Source: Paenibacillus sp. Root444D2 (lineage in GTDB: Bacteria; Bacillota; Bacilli; Paenibacillales; NBRC-103111). Taken from it: a DNA stretch of 64,000 bases. Location of the stretch: positions 268,284-332,283 of the forward strand of contig NZ_LMEO01000034.1 of NCBI RefSeq assembly GCF_001426375.1, given 5' to 3'. Each line of letters starts with the position of its first letter. Position 1 is the stretch's first letter. Below, one piece after another: positions 57,121 through 64,000 of this stretch. The translations under genes were made by a program, and so were the position numbers. The notes under the pieces were generated by a model. It saw only the letters and a program-made list of their open reading frames with translations, made no database searches and was not told the origin of the DNA.

Positions 57121-57951
57121 ATGAAAAATCCGCTGTTTACCAGTACCCGGGTCATTGTCGCAATCGTTATTACGTTATTTATGTTTTTTCCTATTTATTG
57201 GATGCTGATTACTGCTTTGAAAACATCGAGTGAGCTGCGCATGGCTGTACCGAGCTTTTGGCCGGAAAAGCTGATGTGGGAAAACTTCGCAAGCGCTTTC
57301 AAGGCAATTCCTTTCTATCGTTTTACCGTAAATACGGTCATCCAGACTGTCGGTATCGTATTTCTGCAAATTAACATCGGCATCATGGCTGCGTACGCAT
57401 TCTCTAAAGGTACGTTCCCAGGTAGAGATGCCCTGTTCGCTCTTGTACTGGCCGCGCTGATTGTTCCAGAGCAGGTCGTGTTCGTACCTATTTACGTAAT
57501 GCTGTCGAAAATAGGTTGGATTAATACGTACTACGCATTGATCATTCCACACGCGGCTTCAGCATACGGCATTTTTCTGTTGCGCCAAATGTTCCGATCG
57601 ATTAATAACGATGTGATTGAGGCCGCTAAAGTGGATGGAGCGAGTCGTTTGCAGGTGCTTTATCGCATTCTGACCCCGATGGCGATGCCGACGGTAGCTA
57701 CCTTGACCGTCATCAGCTTTATACATAGCTGGAATGCCTACTTCTGGCCGCTCGTTATGACCAACTCGAATAAAATGCGCGTGCTGACGGTCGGTATTTC
57801 CATGATGCGGGATTCAATTGCTGGCGACGAGGCGCTTAACTTTCACCTGTTGATGTCTGCGAGTATCTTGGTTATTTTACCTATCGTTATCATGTTTGTG
57901 TTCGCACAGAAATATATTGTTGCCGCCATGGCGAACTCAACATTTAAGTAA
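57121..57951 (+). CDS. ugpE: UgpE-like ABC permease, 276 aa
   Basis: Six membrane segments, MalG/UgpE type, with an EAA loop (IEAAKVDGASRLQVLYRIL). Starts 13 bp after ugpA. No ATP-binding subunit gene (UgpC) is found in the locus, so a shared ATPase such as an MsmX-like protein must be used. Confidence 0.9.
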   Translation: MKNPLFTSTRVIVAIVITLFMFFPIYWMLITALKTSSELRMAVPSFWPEKLMWENFASAFKAIPFYRFTVNTVIQTVGIVFLQINIGIMAAYAFSKGTFPGRDALFALVLAALIVPEQVVFVPIYVMLSKIGWINTYYALIIPHAASAYGIFLLRQMFRSINNDVIEAAKVDGASRLQVLYRILTPMAMPTVATLTVISFIHSWNAYFWPLVMTNSNKMRVLTVGISMMRDSIAGDEALNFHLLMSASILVILPIVIMFVFAQKYIVAAMANSTFK

Positions 57952-57970
57952 GAGAGGAGCTTCATGCATC

Positions 57971-58726
57971 ATGACAAAACAACCATTGTTAGTCATCGCG
58001 CATCGTGGAGCGAAAGGGGAAGCGCCGGAAAATACGCTGGCGGCTTTCCTTCTCGGACTTGAGCAAGGTTGCGACGCGATTGAATTAGACATTCATTTAT
58101 CCAAGGATGGAGAAATTGTCGTTATTCATGACGACACAATGAACCGGACGACAGACATAAGCGGTAAAGTGAATGAATTGACGCTCACGGAGCTTAAGCA
58201 AGCTGATGCAGGTCGATGGTTTCATGAGAAGTATGCGGGTGAGCGTGTGCCGCTGCTGGAAGAAGTATTCGATCTCGTACCGACGAATGTCATGATTAAT
58301 GTGGAAATTAAATCTTCCTATGGGCGTAAATTAGAGCCTGCTTTGGTGGAGCTCATGAGACGCAAGAACCGCATTCAAAATGTCGTTGTTTCTTCATTCG
58401 ACCATAAATGTTTACTGTTTCTGAAGCTTCTTGAGCCGGAAATCAAGATCGGTCTTCTATATGATTTTACCCCAGGGCAGCATAACCAATTAGCGGCAGG
58501 CTTAGGGACGCCGGTATACTCGCTGCATCCCAAGCATACTCGAATCGTCGCTGAAGATGTGCGTGAAGCAGTTGCACATGGTCTTCGCGTATTTGCTTAC
58601 ACGGTCAACGACGAAGAAAATATGGCGAAGTTGATTGATTATGGCGTCTCGGGAATTATTACAGACTATCCAGGCAAGCTGAGGACTTTGTTATCGTATA
58701 CGGCTAGTGCGGGGGCAGGACGATGA
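57971..58726 (+). CDS. ugpQ: Glycerophosphodiester phosphodiesterase, cytoplasmic, 251 aa
   Basis: Hydrolyses glycerophosphodiesters to glycerol-3-phosphate and an alcohol. GDPD TIM barrel: IAHRGAKGEAPENT (general-acid/base His11), the metal pair Glu and Asp in AIELDIHLSKDG, and His in VVIHDDTMNRTT. No signal peptide, so it acts on imported diesters, as UgpQ does. ATG 57971 with GAGAGGAG. Overlaps the next gene by ATGA. Confidence 0.93.
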   Translation: MTKQPLLVIAHRGAKGEAPENTLAAFLLGLEQGCDAIELDIHLSKDGEIVVIHDDTMNRTTDISGKVNELTLTELKQADAGRWFHEKYAGERVPLLEEVFDLVPTNVMINVEIKSSYGRKLEPALVELMRRKNRIQNVVVSSFDHKCLLFLKLLEPEIKIGLLYDFTPGQHNQLAAGLGTPVYSLHPKHTRIVAEDVREAVAHGLRVFAYTVNDEENMAKLIDYGVSGIITDYPGKLRTLLSYTASAGAGR

Positions 58727-59877
58727 AACGAACGGCATGGATTGTTCTTCTTGCAGGATTATCGGCGCTAATGGTAACCGGCTGCCAACAGGGGGCTTCA
58801 TCGGTTTCGACCACGCCGTCTTCAGTGTCAACGAAACCGACCGCTGAAGCCGGAGCTGTCGGCGGGGCGGTGAATAAGTCTGGCAGCAACCAGGCTGCAG
58901 CGACACCCGCAGTTTTTACACAAGAAGAAGCGGGTATTAAAATCCGAGTCGACATGCCGGAGATCAAAACCTTTTTGCAAAAAGCAAACCAAGGTCCCAT
59001 TGTCCCTGCATTAAAACAAAATGCGATCCCGCAAGGCATGGCCTACTTGGAAGACCTTAAATGGATTCTGGTGTCGTACTACAGAGAAGATGGTAAGCCG
59101 AGCTTGCTAACGGTAATAGACGCCGGTACCGGGAAAATGGTTAAGGCGCTTGAGCTCTATAAAAGCGATGGCACTCCTTACAAGGGGCATGCTGGGGGGA
59201 TCACGGCAAGTCGGAAGCATATCTGGATTTCTTCGGAACAAGATGTGAACTTTTTCAATACGGAAGATATCCAAAAAGCGGATAACGGTAAGCTTACTTT
59301 CAAAGGTTCAGTGAAAAACGATACGCGTGCTTCATTTACGACTTACGCGGACGGCGTCTTATGGATCGGCGAGTTTGCTCAAGGCACTGACTACCCGACG
59401 GATAAGTCACATTACCTGACGAATCGCGATGATAAAGAACACAGAGCATGGGCGGTCGGCTATAAGCTGGATGCAGAGACAGACCTGCCTGTGGCAAAAG
59501 AGCAGGGGTCGACACCTGCTGTCCCAGACTATATTATGTCGCTGCCAGGCAGCATTCAAGGCATGTTTGTTACAAAGGACGGCATATGGCTCAGTCAATC
59601 ATCCGGTCGCAATAATGCAAGTACACTGCACCGTTTCGTCAATAGTATGACAGTAGACAAACCGCATACTACAGTGTCAGTTAGGGGCAAAGATGTTCCC
59701 GTCTGGTTCTTGGACAGCAAGAGCTTGAAAAGTAAAATGGAAGCACCCCCCATGTCCGAAGGGTTGTTCGAAACGAATGGACAGCTGTATATCCTATTTG
59801 AGTCGGGGGCAACCAAGTACAAAACTTCTTCCAGCTACGCGCTGGACAGGATTCAAGTCCTGCCGCTTCATGAGTAA
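58723..59877 (+). CDS. Lipoprotein with the propeller-like domain shared with the giant protein, 384 aa
   Basis: Lipobox ending at C21 (LMVTGC), a Thr/Ser/Ala-rich linker, then a ~310-residue domain from about residue 67. It matches residues ~967-1275 of the protein at 47596: GPIVPALKQ..IPQGMAY, VIDAGTGK, PYKGHAGGITASRKHIWISS, ASFTTYADGVLWIGE, AWAVGYKLD, and the ending FESGA..SSYALDR. The spacing suggests a beta-propeller with repeated W/G-rich blades. Translationally coupled to ugpQ. Function unknown; surface capture or hydrolysis of glycerophosphodiesters or teichoic acid is inferred from context. Confidence 0.85.
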   Translation: MKRTAWIVLLAGLSALMVTGCQQGASSVSTTPSSVSTKPTAEAGAVGGAVNKSGSNQAAATPAVFTQEEAGIKIRVDMPEIKTFLQKANQGPIVPALKQNAIPQGMAYLEDLKWILVSYYREDGKPSLLTVIDAGTGKMVKALELYKSDGTPYKGHAGGITASRKHIWISSEQDVNFFNTEDIQKADNGKLTFKGSVKNDTRASFTTYADGVLWIGEFAQGTDYPTDKSHYLTNRDDKEHRAWAVGYKLDAETDLPVAKEQGSTPAVPDYIMSLPGSIQGMFVTKDGIWLSQSSGRNNASTLHRFVNSMTVDKPHTTVSVRGKDVPVWFLDSKSLKSKMEAPPMSEGLFETNGQLYILFESGATKYKTSSSYALDRIQVLPLHE

Positions 59878-59972
59878 GAACTGGTTGGCAAGCTGCGAAC
59901 AATTCATGTATGATATTGGAAGTTCGATGATTTAATTCAACTTCATTATCAAACTGAGGAGGAGGAGCTGCA

Positions 59973-60695
59973 ATGATTCAAGGCCTGGCCCATAGAGGAT
60001 ACCCGAGGAAGGTTCCTGAGAATACGCTTGCATCTTTTCAAGCAGCTTTAGACTTATCGTATAGTCATTTGGAGTTGGATGTACAGTTAACCAAAGACGG
60101 CGTACCTGTCGTTATTCATGATACGACGGTCAACAGGACGACAAATGGCAAGGGCAGAGTGGTGGATTTCATGTTCGACGAGCTGCGGAAATTGGACGCC
60201 GGAAGCAGTCAACTGATCCCGACGCTCGAGGAAGTGCTGCAGTTGGCCAAGGGAAAGGCCAAGGTGGACATTGAACTGAAGCAGAGCGGCAATCTGTACC
60301 CTGGATTGGAACAGAAAGTACTTGATGTGGTACGTTCTTGTGATGCTCTTGATCAAGTATTCGTGACATCCTTCGATCATTATTCGATCGTCCGGATGCG
60401 CGAATTGTCTCGCGAGATCGAGCTTGGGCTAGTCCTTTACGGAGCAACGCCTTCTGTCTTTCCGCTTGCCAAGCAAATTGACGCCCGTTACGTTTCTGTC
60501 AAATATATTTATTTGACTGACGAATTTGTTCAACGCTGCGATGAGCAGGGCATCCAATTGATAGCGTGGACGATTGACGATGAGCAAGATATGCGTGATA
60601 TACGCTCCCGATACCCGCACATTTGGGTTTGCACGAATGAACTGGACCGGTGGAAGCAGTGCATGGAACCGTTCGGATCGATTGTAAATCAGTGA
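59973..60695 (+). CDS. Second glycerophosphodiester phosphodiesterase, 240 aa
   Basis: GDPD domain with LAHRGYPRKVPENT, LELDVQLTKDG and VVIHDTTVNRTT carrying the catalytic His and metal-binding Glu/Asp. No signal peptide. It is a paralogue of the gene at 57971 but clearly diverged, which suggests different alcohol moieties. RBS GAGGAGGAGG. A strong terminator ends the locus. Confidence 0.92.
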   Translation: MIQGLAHRGYPRKVPENTLASFQAALDLSYSHLELDVQLTKDGVPVVIHDTTVNRTTNGKGRVVDFMFDELRKLDAGSSQLIPTLEEVLQLAKGKAKVDIELKQSGNLYPGLEQKVLDVVRSCDALDQVFVTSFDHYSIVRMRELSREIELGLVLYGATPSVFPLAKQIDARYVSVKYIYLTDEFVQRCDEQGIQLIAWTIDDEQDMRDIRSRYPHIWVCTNELDRWKQCMEPFGSIVNQ

Positions 60696-60704
60696 AAATG
60701 ACAT

Positions 60705-60744
60705 AAAGACGAGCCGTTATCTGAGGATAGCAGTTCGTCTTTTT
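60705..60744 (+). terminator. Intrinsic terminator closing the glycerol-phosphate locus
   Basis: AAAGACGAGCCGTTATC paired with GATAGCAGTTCGTCTTT (mismatches in the middle), then TTTTG. Confidence 0.85.
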
Positions 60745-60755
60745 GTTATACGGTT

Positions 60756-60986
60756 CTAAACTTTGAGTTCAGCATGATGTACATTCGATGTCTCTATTTG
60801 AAAAGTAGTGTGCTGGATTTTGAATTTATTTTCTTTTTCATGGATTTCCTTTTGTAAAATATCCTGTTGTGAACATTGATGACACCATCAATTCTTTCTA
60901 ACGTCTTTTTAACTTTATCCATCAATGGTTGTGGGTGTACTTTCCATCAATATGTGAAAGGCATTACGAATAACACCCCACGCGCT
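60756..60986 (-). pseudogene. Remnant of a cation diffusion facilitator (CzcD-like)
   Basis: Read on the minus strand, fragments of the C-terminal part of a CDF exporter follow in order but in different frames: SAWGVIRNAFHILMESTP, then, after a one-base shift near 60920, DKVKKTLERIDGVINVH. After an apparent deletion near 60870 comes QDILQKEIHEKENKFKIQHT and the end FQIETSNVHHAELKV with its stop. The metal-binding HDLH region normally in between is gone. A stop also precedes the first fragment. Clearly non-functional. Confidence 0.75.
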
Positions 60987-61095
60987 TTAATCCTGATGCG
61001 AATGAGAGAAGATTCACAAAAGGGTTGCTGCAAATGTACAAGCTGATGGCTGCCTAGTTCGTCTGAAGAAGGAAATCATGACTTCACATATGCGG

Positions 61096-61324
61096 TCATT
61101 CAATGACGCTTGTTACGCCGTAGGAAGACTTTCGTTTTACAAAAATAATACTCGACAGAATCAACACGAGACCTGCCAAAAGCGACCCTGAAAACGGTTC
61201 GTTAAAGAAAAGCGTTCCCGTCAAAATAGCAACTAACGGTATAAGGAACGCCAATCCAGGGCATTTTTCAGACCGTTTTCAGCTTTAATGCGTTTTCTGG
61301 AGACATCCGATTTGTCCAGATTGC
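61096..61324 (-). pseudogene. Remnant of an EamA/DMT transporter C-terminus
   Basis: Minus-strand reading gives AIWTNRMSPENALKLKTV, then a stop and frameshift near 61265, followed by GLAFLIPLVAILTGTLFFNE and PFSGSLLAGLVLILSSIIFV KRK in one frame to a stop at 61096. This is the pattern of the last two membrane helices of EamA drug/metabolite transporters. No start and no N-terminal half are present. Confidence 0.7.
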
Positions 61325-61402
61325 TTATCGTATTTCTCCATGGCAGAATCGTAAAGCCAAGTGCTACAATACAATCAAGCGATTAATAAAGGAGTGAATC
61401 AG

Positions 61403-62095
61403 GTGAGAAAATTGACGATAGAAGAGAAAAAGAATTATGATGAACTTGGCTATGTGGTCGTTTCGGATCTATTTTCGACGGAGGAACTAAGTGAGATTAA
61501 CGAAGAGCTTGATGGATGCGAAGAGCCAGTCCAAACCTCGGGGGAACACGAAGGATTTACGTACCAGCTAGCGATGCTGACCGACAAGACGAAACAATTC
61601 GCTCACGACGAGCGGATTCTGAACTTGATCGAGGACATCGTTAAGCCGGGCATTTCCATCTTTTCCTCAAAGCTGTTGACCAAGCTGCCACACAGCGCAT
61701 CTGTCTGTCACTGGCATCAGGACGACGCATACTATAACGAAGTGGTGAACAGCGATACTCGGATGTCGATCTGGGTACCGCTGCAGGATACGGACGAGCT
61801 GAACGGATGCTTATGGATCGTTCCCAGAAGTCATAAGCAAGGGCAGCAGCCTTATACCGTCAAAAATAACGGCACTTGCCGGAAGGCGCTGGACGAGGAG
61901 CAGGTCGATTTGACAAAAGCCGAACCGGTGCGAATGAAGGCGGGCTCCATGCTGCTTTTTAACGCGTTGACTTGGCATTCCTCGAAAGGCAACGAAACGG
62001 ATCAAGTTAGAAGGGCGTTCATCGTTTCGTACCAGGAGGCGACGGTACCGATCGGGCGGGGGAAGCAGCACATCGTTCTGCGTCCTGCGATCTGA
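61403..62095 (+). CDS. Phytanoyl-CoA dioxygenase (PhyH) family oxygenase, 230 aa
   Basis: Fe(II)/2-oxoglutarate-dependent oxygenase: iron ligands His and Asp in CHWHQDDAYY, distal His in TWHSSKGNETD, and the 2-oxoglutarate Arg in VRRAFIVSYQ. The N-terminal YDELGYVVVSDLFS is typical of the family. The substrate is unknown; many relatives hydroxylate small acids. GTG 61403 with AAAGGAG 8 bases upstream. The AraC regulator follows 21 bp later, probably in the same operon. Confidence 0.88.
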   Translation: MRKLTIEEKKNYDELGYVVVSDLFSTEELSEINEELDGCEEPVQTSGEHEGFTYQLAMLTDKTKQFAHDERILNLIEDIVKPGISIFSSKLLTKLPHSASVCHWHQDDAYYNEVVNSDTRMSIWVPLQDTDELNGCLWIVPRSHKQGQQPYTVKNNGTCRKALDEEQVDLTKAEPVRMKAGSMLLFNALTWHSSKGNETDQVRRAFIVSYQEATVPIGRGKQHIVLRPAI

Positions 62096-62116
62096 GCTGC
62101 AAGGAGAGAGTAAGCA

Positions 62117-62962
62117 TTGATAAACGCGACCCAACTGGCGGATCATCTCGATAAATCCGTGTTCTCGATCGCTTTTGCTGGAAATACGATACTCCAGGCC
62201 GGTACGTATCAAGCACCGTACATTCACAACATTCATTCCATTCACTATATCGTAAGAGGCACGGGTTTCTACGTGATGAACAACGTCAAATATACTCTAG
62301 AAGCGGGATCCGTCATGATGTTTGTTCCCGAGACGACGTTCGAATGGTCGGTCTCGGAGGCAGAAGACGTTGAAATTTACCATATCCGGTTCGACTACCG
62401 AATTTGTTGTAAAGAGAAGCAGGAGTGGATTTCACGGTCTTCTGACAGCTGGCTTGCCCCTTTGCGCGGCATGCTTACGACAGTTCGGCCGGCCGAAGTC
62501 CGTAGATGCTTTGATAAGGTGTTTCAACTATGGAAAGCCTACGATCCCATTTGGCAATATCGCTGCAATTTGGCGTTTCGGGAGCTATGGCTTTCCTTGA
62601 TCGACAATATGTACGATCAACAGTACAGTAGTGACGCGGATTCGGCGATTCAGTTCACGTATCGGTATATCGCGGACCATTTCCAGTCTCCTTTAACCGT
62701 TGAGCAGTTGGCCAAGAAGGCCGGGCTCAGCGCGGGCTATTACTCCCGGCAGTTCAAGCGGCTCACCGGATTCGTGCCAAAAGACTACATCATTCGTCTG
62801 CGGGTTACTAAAGCGAAGGAACTACTGGAACGCTCTGGGCTGACATTAACCGATATATCCAAGCTCGTCGGCTACGAGGACGAATTTTACTTCAGTCGGA
62901 TTTTCAAGAGGATTACTGGAATGACTCCTTCGTCCTATGCAAAACAATCGAAGAAGCTGTAA
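62117..62962 (+). CDS. AraC-family transcriptional regulator, 281 aa
   Basis: An N-terminal cupin-like ligand domain (IHSIHYIVRGTGFYVMN, LEAGSVMMFVPET) is followed by two C-terminal helix-turn-helix motifs (LTVEQLAKKAGLSAGYYSRQF and LTDISKLVGYEDEFYFSRIF). Likely a local regulator of the PhyH gene. TTG start with AAGGAGAG upstream. Confidence 0.9.
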   Translation: MINATQLADHLDKSVFSIAFAGNTILQAGTYQAPYIHNIHSIHYIVRGTGFYVMNNVKYTLEAGSVMMFVPETTFEWSVSEAEDVEIYHIRFDYRICCKEKQEWISRSSDSWLAPLRGMLTTVRPAEVRRCFDKVFQLWKAYDPIWQYRCNLAFRELWLSLIDNMYDQQYSSDADSAIQFTYRYIADHFQSPLTVEQLAKKAGLSAGYYSRQFKRLTGFVPKDYIIRLRVTKAKELLERSGLTLTDISKLVGYEDEFYFSRIFKRITGMTPSSYAKQSKKL

Positions 62963-62989
62963 ACTTTTGCTTGCCCTCACAGGTTCTAA

Positions 62990-63379
62990 AGGTACATCGC
63001 GGGCCTGGACGGGCTGGCAAATACGCTTCTGCAGCTTGGCTTATCGGTTATGATGCTGTCCCCATTTGTGCTATTCACCGATGGCTACAATTTCTTTTCA
63101 TTCACCAGCGCACCGATTATATTGATGCTTATGTTGGGTATCATTCATGGCGGGATTGGATTTTATCTTTTCTTTGCAGGAATGAAAGGACTTATAGGCC
63201 AAAGCATCGCTGTATTGAGTTATATCGACCCCCTAACTTCACTATTAATTTCAGTTCTGGTTGTTGGAGAGAGGATGAGTTTGCAGCAGCTTATCGGCGC
63301 TGCCATGCTATTGGGCTCCATATGGATAGGTGAAGCAGGCGGAGAGATGAAAAGGGGAAATAACAACCCTTCAAAATGA
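62990..63379 (+). pseudogene. Truncated EamA/DMT transporter, C-terminal half
   Basis: The open frame begins after a stop at 62987 with IAGLDGLANTLLQLGLSVMM, then membrane segments including SAPIILMLMLGIIHGGIGFY, AVLSYIDPLTSLLISVLVVG and GAAMLLGSIWI. These are the last four or five helices of an EamA transporter. The N-terminal half is missing, with no plausible start or RBS, and the AraC gene takes its place. Probably a 5'-deleted pseudogene. Confidence 0.75.
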
Positions 63380-63712
63380 GAAGTGTAACTCGACATAGAA
63401 ACAAGGTAACTGACAGAATCGGCTAGCCTGTTAAACTAACGGCGAACTTATGGTTTAACAAAAAAGGGGTTTCACATATTAGATATGACTAGTATGTGAA
63501 ACCTTTTATTTAATAATAGTTTTTTAAATTTAAGTCTTGATAAACTGCGAAAATAAAGTTGTAGACTGACAGCAACGTTAAGCTAAACGGGCAGTTTTCA
63601 CTAATATGAAGAAGAAATTACAATACCCATTAATTGTGGCGAAATGCTTAGATCATGTGTTAGATTCTTTAATGCGAACACTTATGGTGACCAATTCCAG
63701 TTTGGCGGTTAT
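63380..63712. other. Intergenic region with a strong hairpin terminator
   Basis: At 63463-63507, AAAAGGGGTTTCACATA pairs with TATGTGAAACCTTTT, flanked by A- and T-rich sequence, so it can end transcripts from both sides. The remaining ~200 bp up to 63712 holds no supported gene. Confidence 0.75.
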
Positions 63713-64000
63713 TTAAAATATGCTATCAGGAACGTAATAAATTTTCTGCGTATTTTGTTTATTTACTGGGTCTGTAACTATATTAAAATAAACGTTACCG
63801 TTTTTTGTCTGTACTCCCTCAATTTCATGGGTTCCCACATTTGTAATATTCACAAGGGTTTTGTATGCTCCTGTGTTGTTCATCATAGCAATCTGCGGAG
63901 TTTGACCTTCCGCGCCGCCTGACGTATATATTTCCGTATTATCGAGCATATCAACACCCTGGAAAGATCCGTTCGGTCTGACTATAGCACTTCCCGACTG
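63713..64000 (-). CDS. C-terminal end of an unidentified protein running off the window
   Basis: The minus-strand frame is open from base 64000 to the stop at 63713 (95 residues). The Met at 63949 is therefore probably internal. The sequence has Asn/Thr/Gly-rich strands (TSGGAEGQTPQIAMM, NVGTHEIEGVQTK, GNVYFNIVTDP), suggesting a beta-rich, perhaps secreted, domain. No family recognised. Confidence 0.6.
   Translation of the reverse strand, partial: QSGSAIVRPNGSFQGVDMLDNTEIYTSGGAEGQTPQIAMMNNTGAYKTLVNITNVGTHEIEGVQTKNGNVYFNIVTDPVNKQNTQKIYYVPDSIF

Noticed and set aside
62971..63333. 120-codon frame after the AraC gene
   Set aside because: It is a shadow frame of the truncated EamA transporter, whose membrane-helix pattern is in the other frame.
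63644..63922. 92-codon plus-strand frame near the window end
   Set aside because: It lies antisense to a longer frame that stays open to the window edge; no RBS.

Overview
The window is chromosomal DNA from a spore-forming, Gram-positive member of the Firmicutes, most likely a Paenibacillus or close relative. Signs of this are SLH-domain surface anchoring, ytxC beside thrS, a gamma-type SASP-like spore protein, S-box and T-box leaders, GlnR-type operators, LiaFSR, purine-rich ribosome binding sites, frequent TTG/GTG starts, and a moderate GC content with a few GC-rich genes. Coding density is high. No rRNA, tRNA, CRISPR array or intact insertion sequence was seen.

Layout. 1-2421: end of a beta-helix/SLH surface protein. 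2.6-7.7 kb: small conserved genes, an HRDC protein, a T-box with tyrS, and corA. 7.9-11.6 kb: SAM riboswitch with metA-metI-metC. 11.6-16.6 kb: mqnC, a 35-residue membrane ORF, ytxC, then a T-box and three 36-bp hairpin repeats before thrS. 16.8-21.1 kb: 3D-domain protein, spore protein, an unusual chemoreceptor, and amt behind a GlnR/TnrA-like site. 21.4-28.8 kb: liaFSR, a YugN-like gene, an HtrA protease and an OmpR-type two-component system. 28.8-33.2 kb: ispH, DUF2062, aroF, and a beta-type glnA with GlnR boxes. 33.4-41 kb: flavin reductase under a Fur/PerR-like box, a DUF1800/DUF1501 pair, mug, nudix, yetF, thpR and serC. 41.4-44.9 kb: class Ib ribonucleotide reductase nrdIEF with NrdR-like boxes.

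44.9-60.7 kb is the most interesting part: a glycerol-phosphate locus. It holds glpP (antiterminator), an MBL-fold hydrolase, a HAD phosphatase, a 1468-residue secreted multidomain protein, glpD, an MgtC-like protein, a Ugp-type ABC importer lacking its ATPase gene, two glycerophosphodiester phosphodiesterases and a lipoprotein. Five leaders in this region share a motif (AGAGAC..GAGAACC-like) embedded in or next to a terminator hairpin, which suggests one GlpP-controlled regulon. The lipoprotein and the giant secreted protein share an apparently uncharacterised domain of about 310 residues. The simplest reading is an extracellular and intracellular pathway for capturing glycerophosphodiesters (from phospholipid or teichoic acid), importing them, hydrolysing them to glycerol-3-phosphate, and oxidising this to DHAP.

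60.7-64 kb is a degraded accessory zone. It holds a frameshifted cation diffusion facilitator remnant, two EamA transporter remnants on either side of a PhyH-type oxygenase and an AraC regulator, and the C-terminal end of an unidentified gene running off the window.
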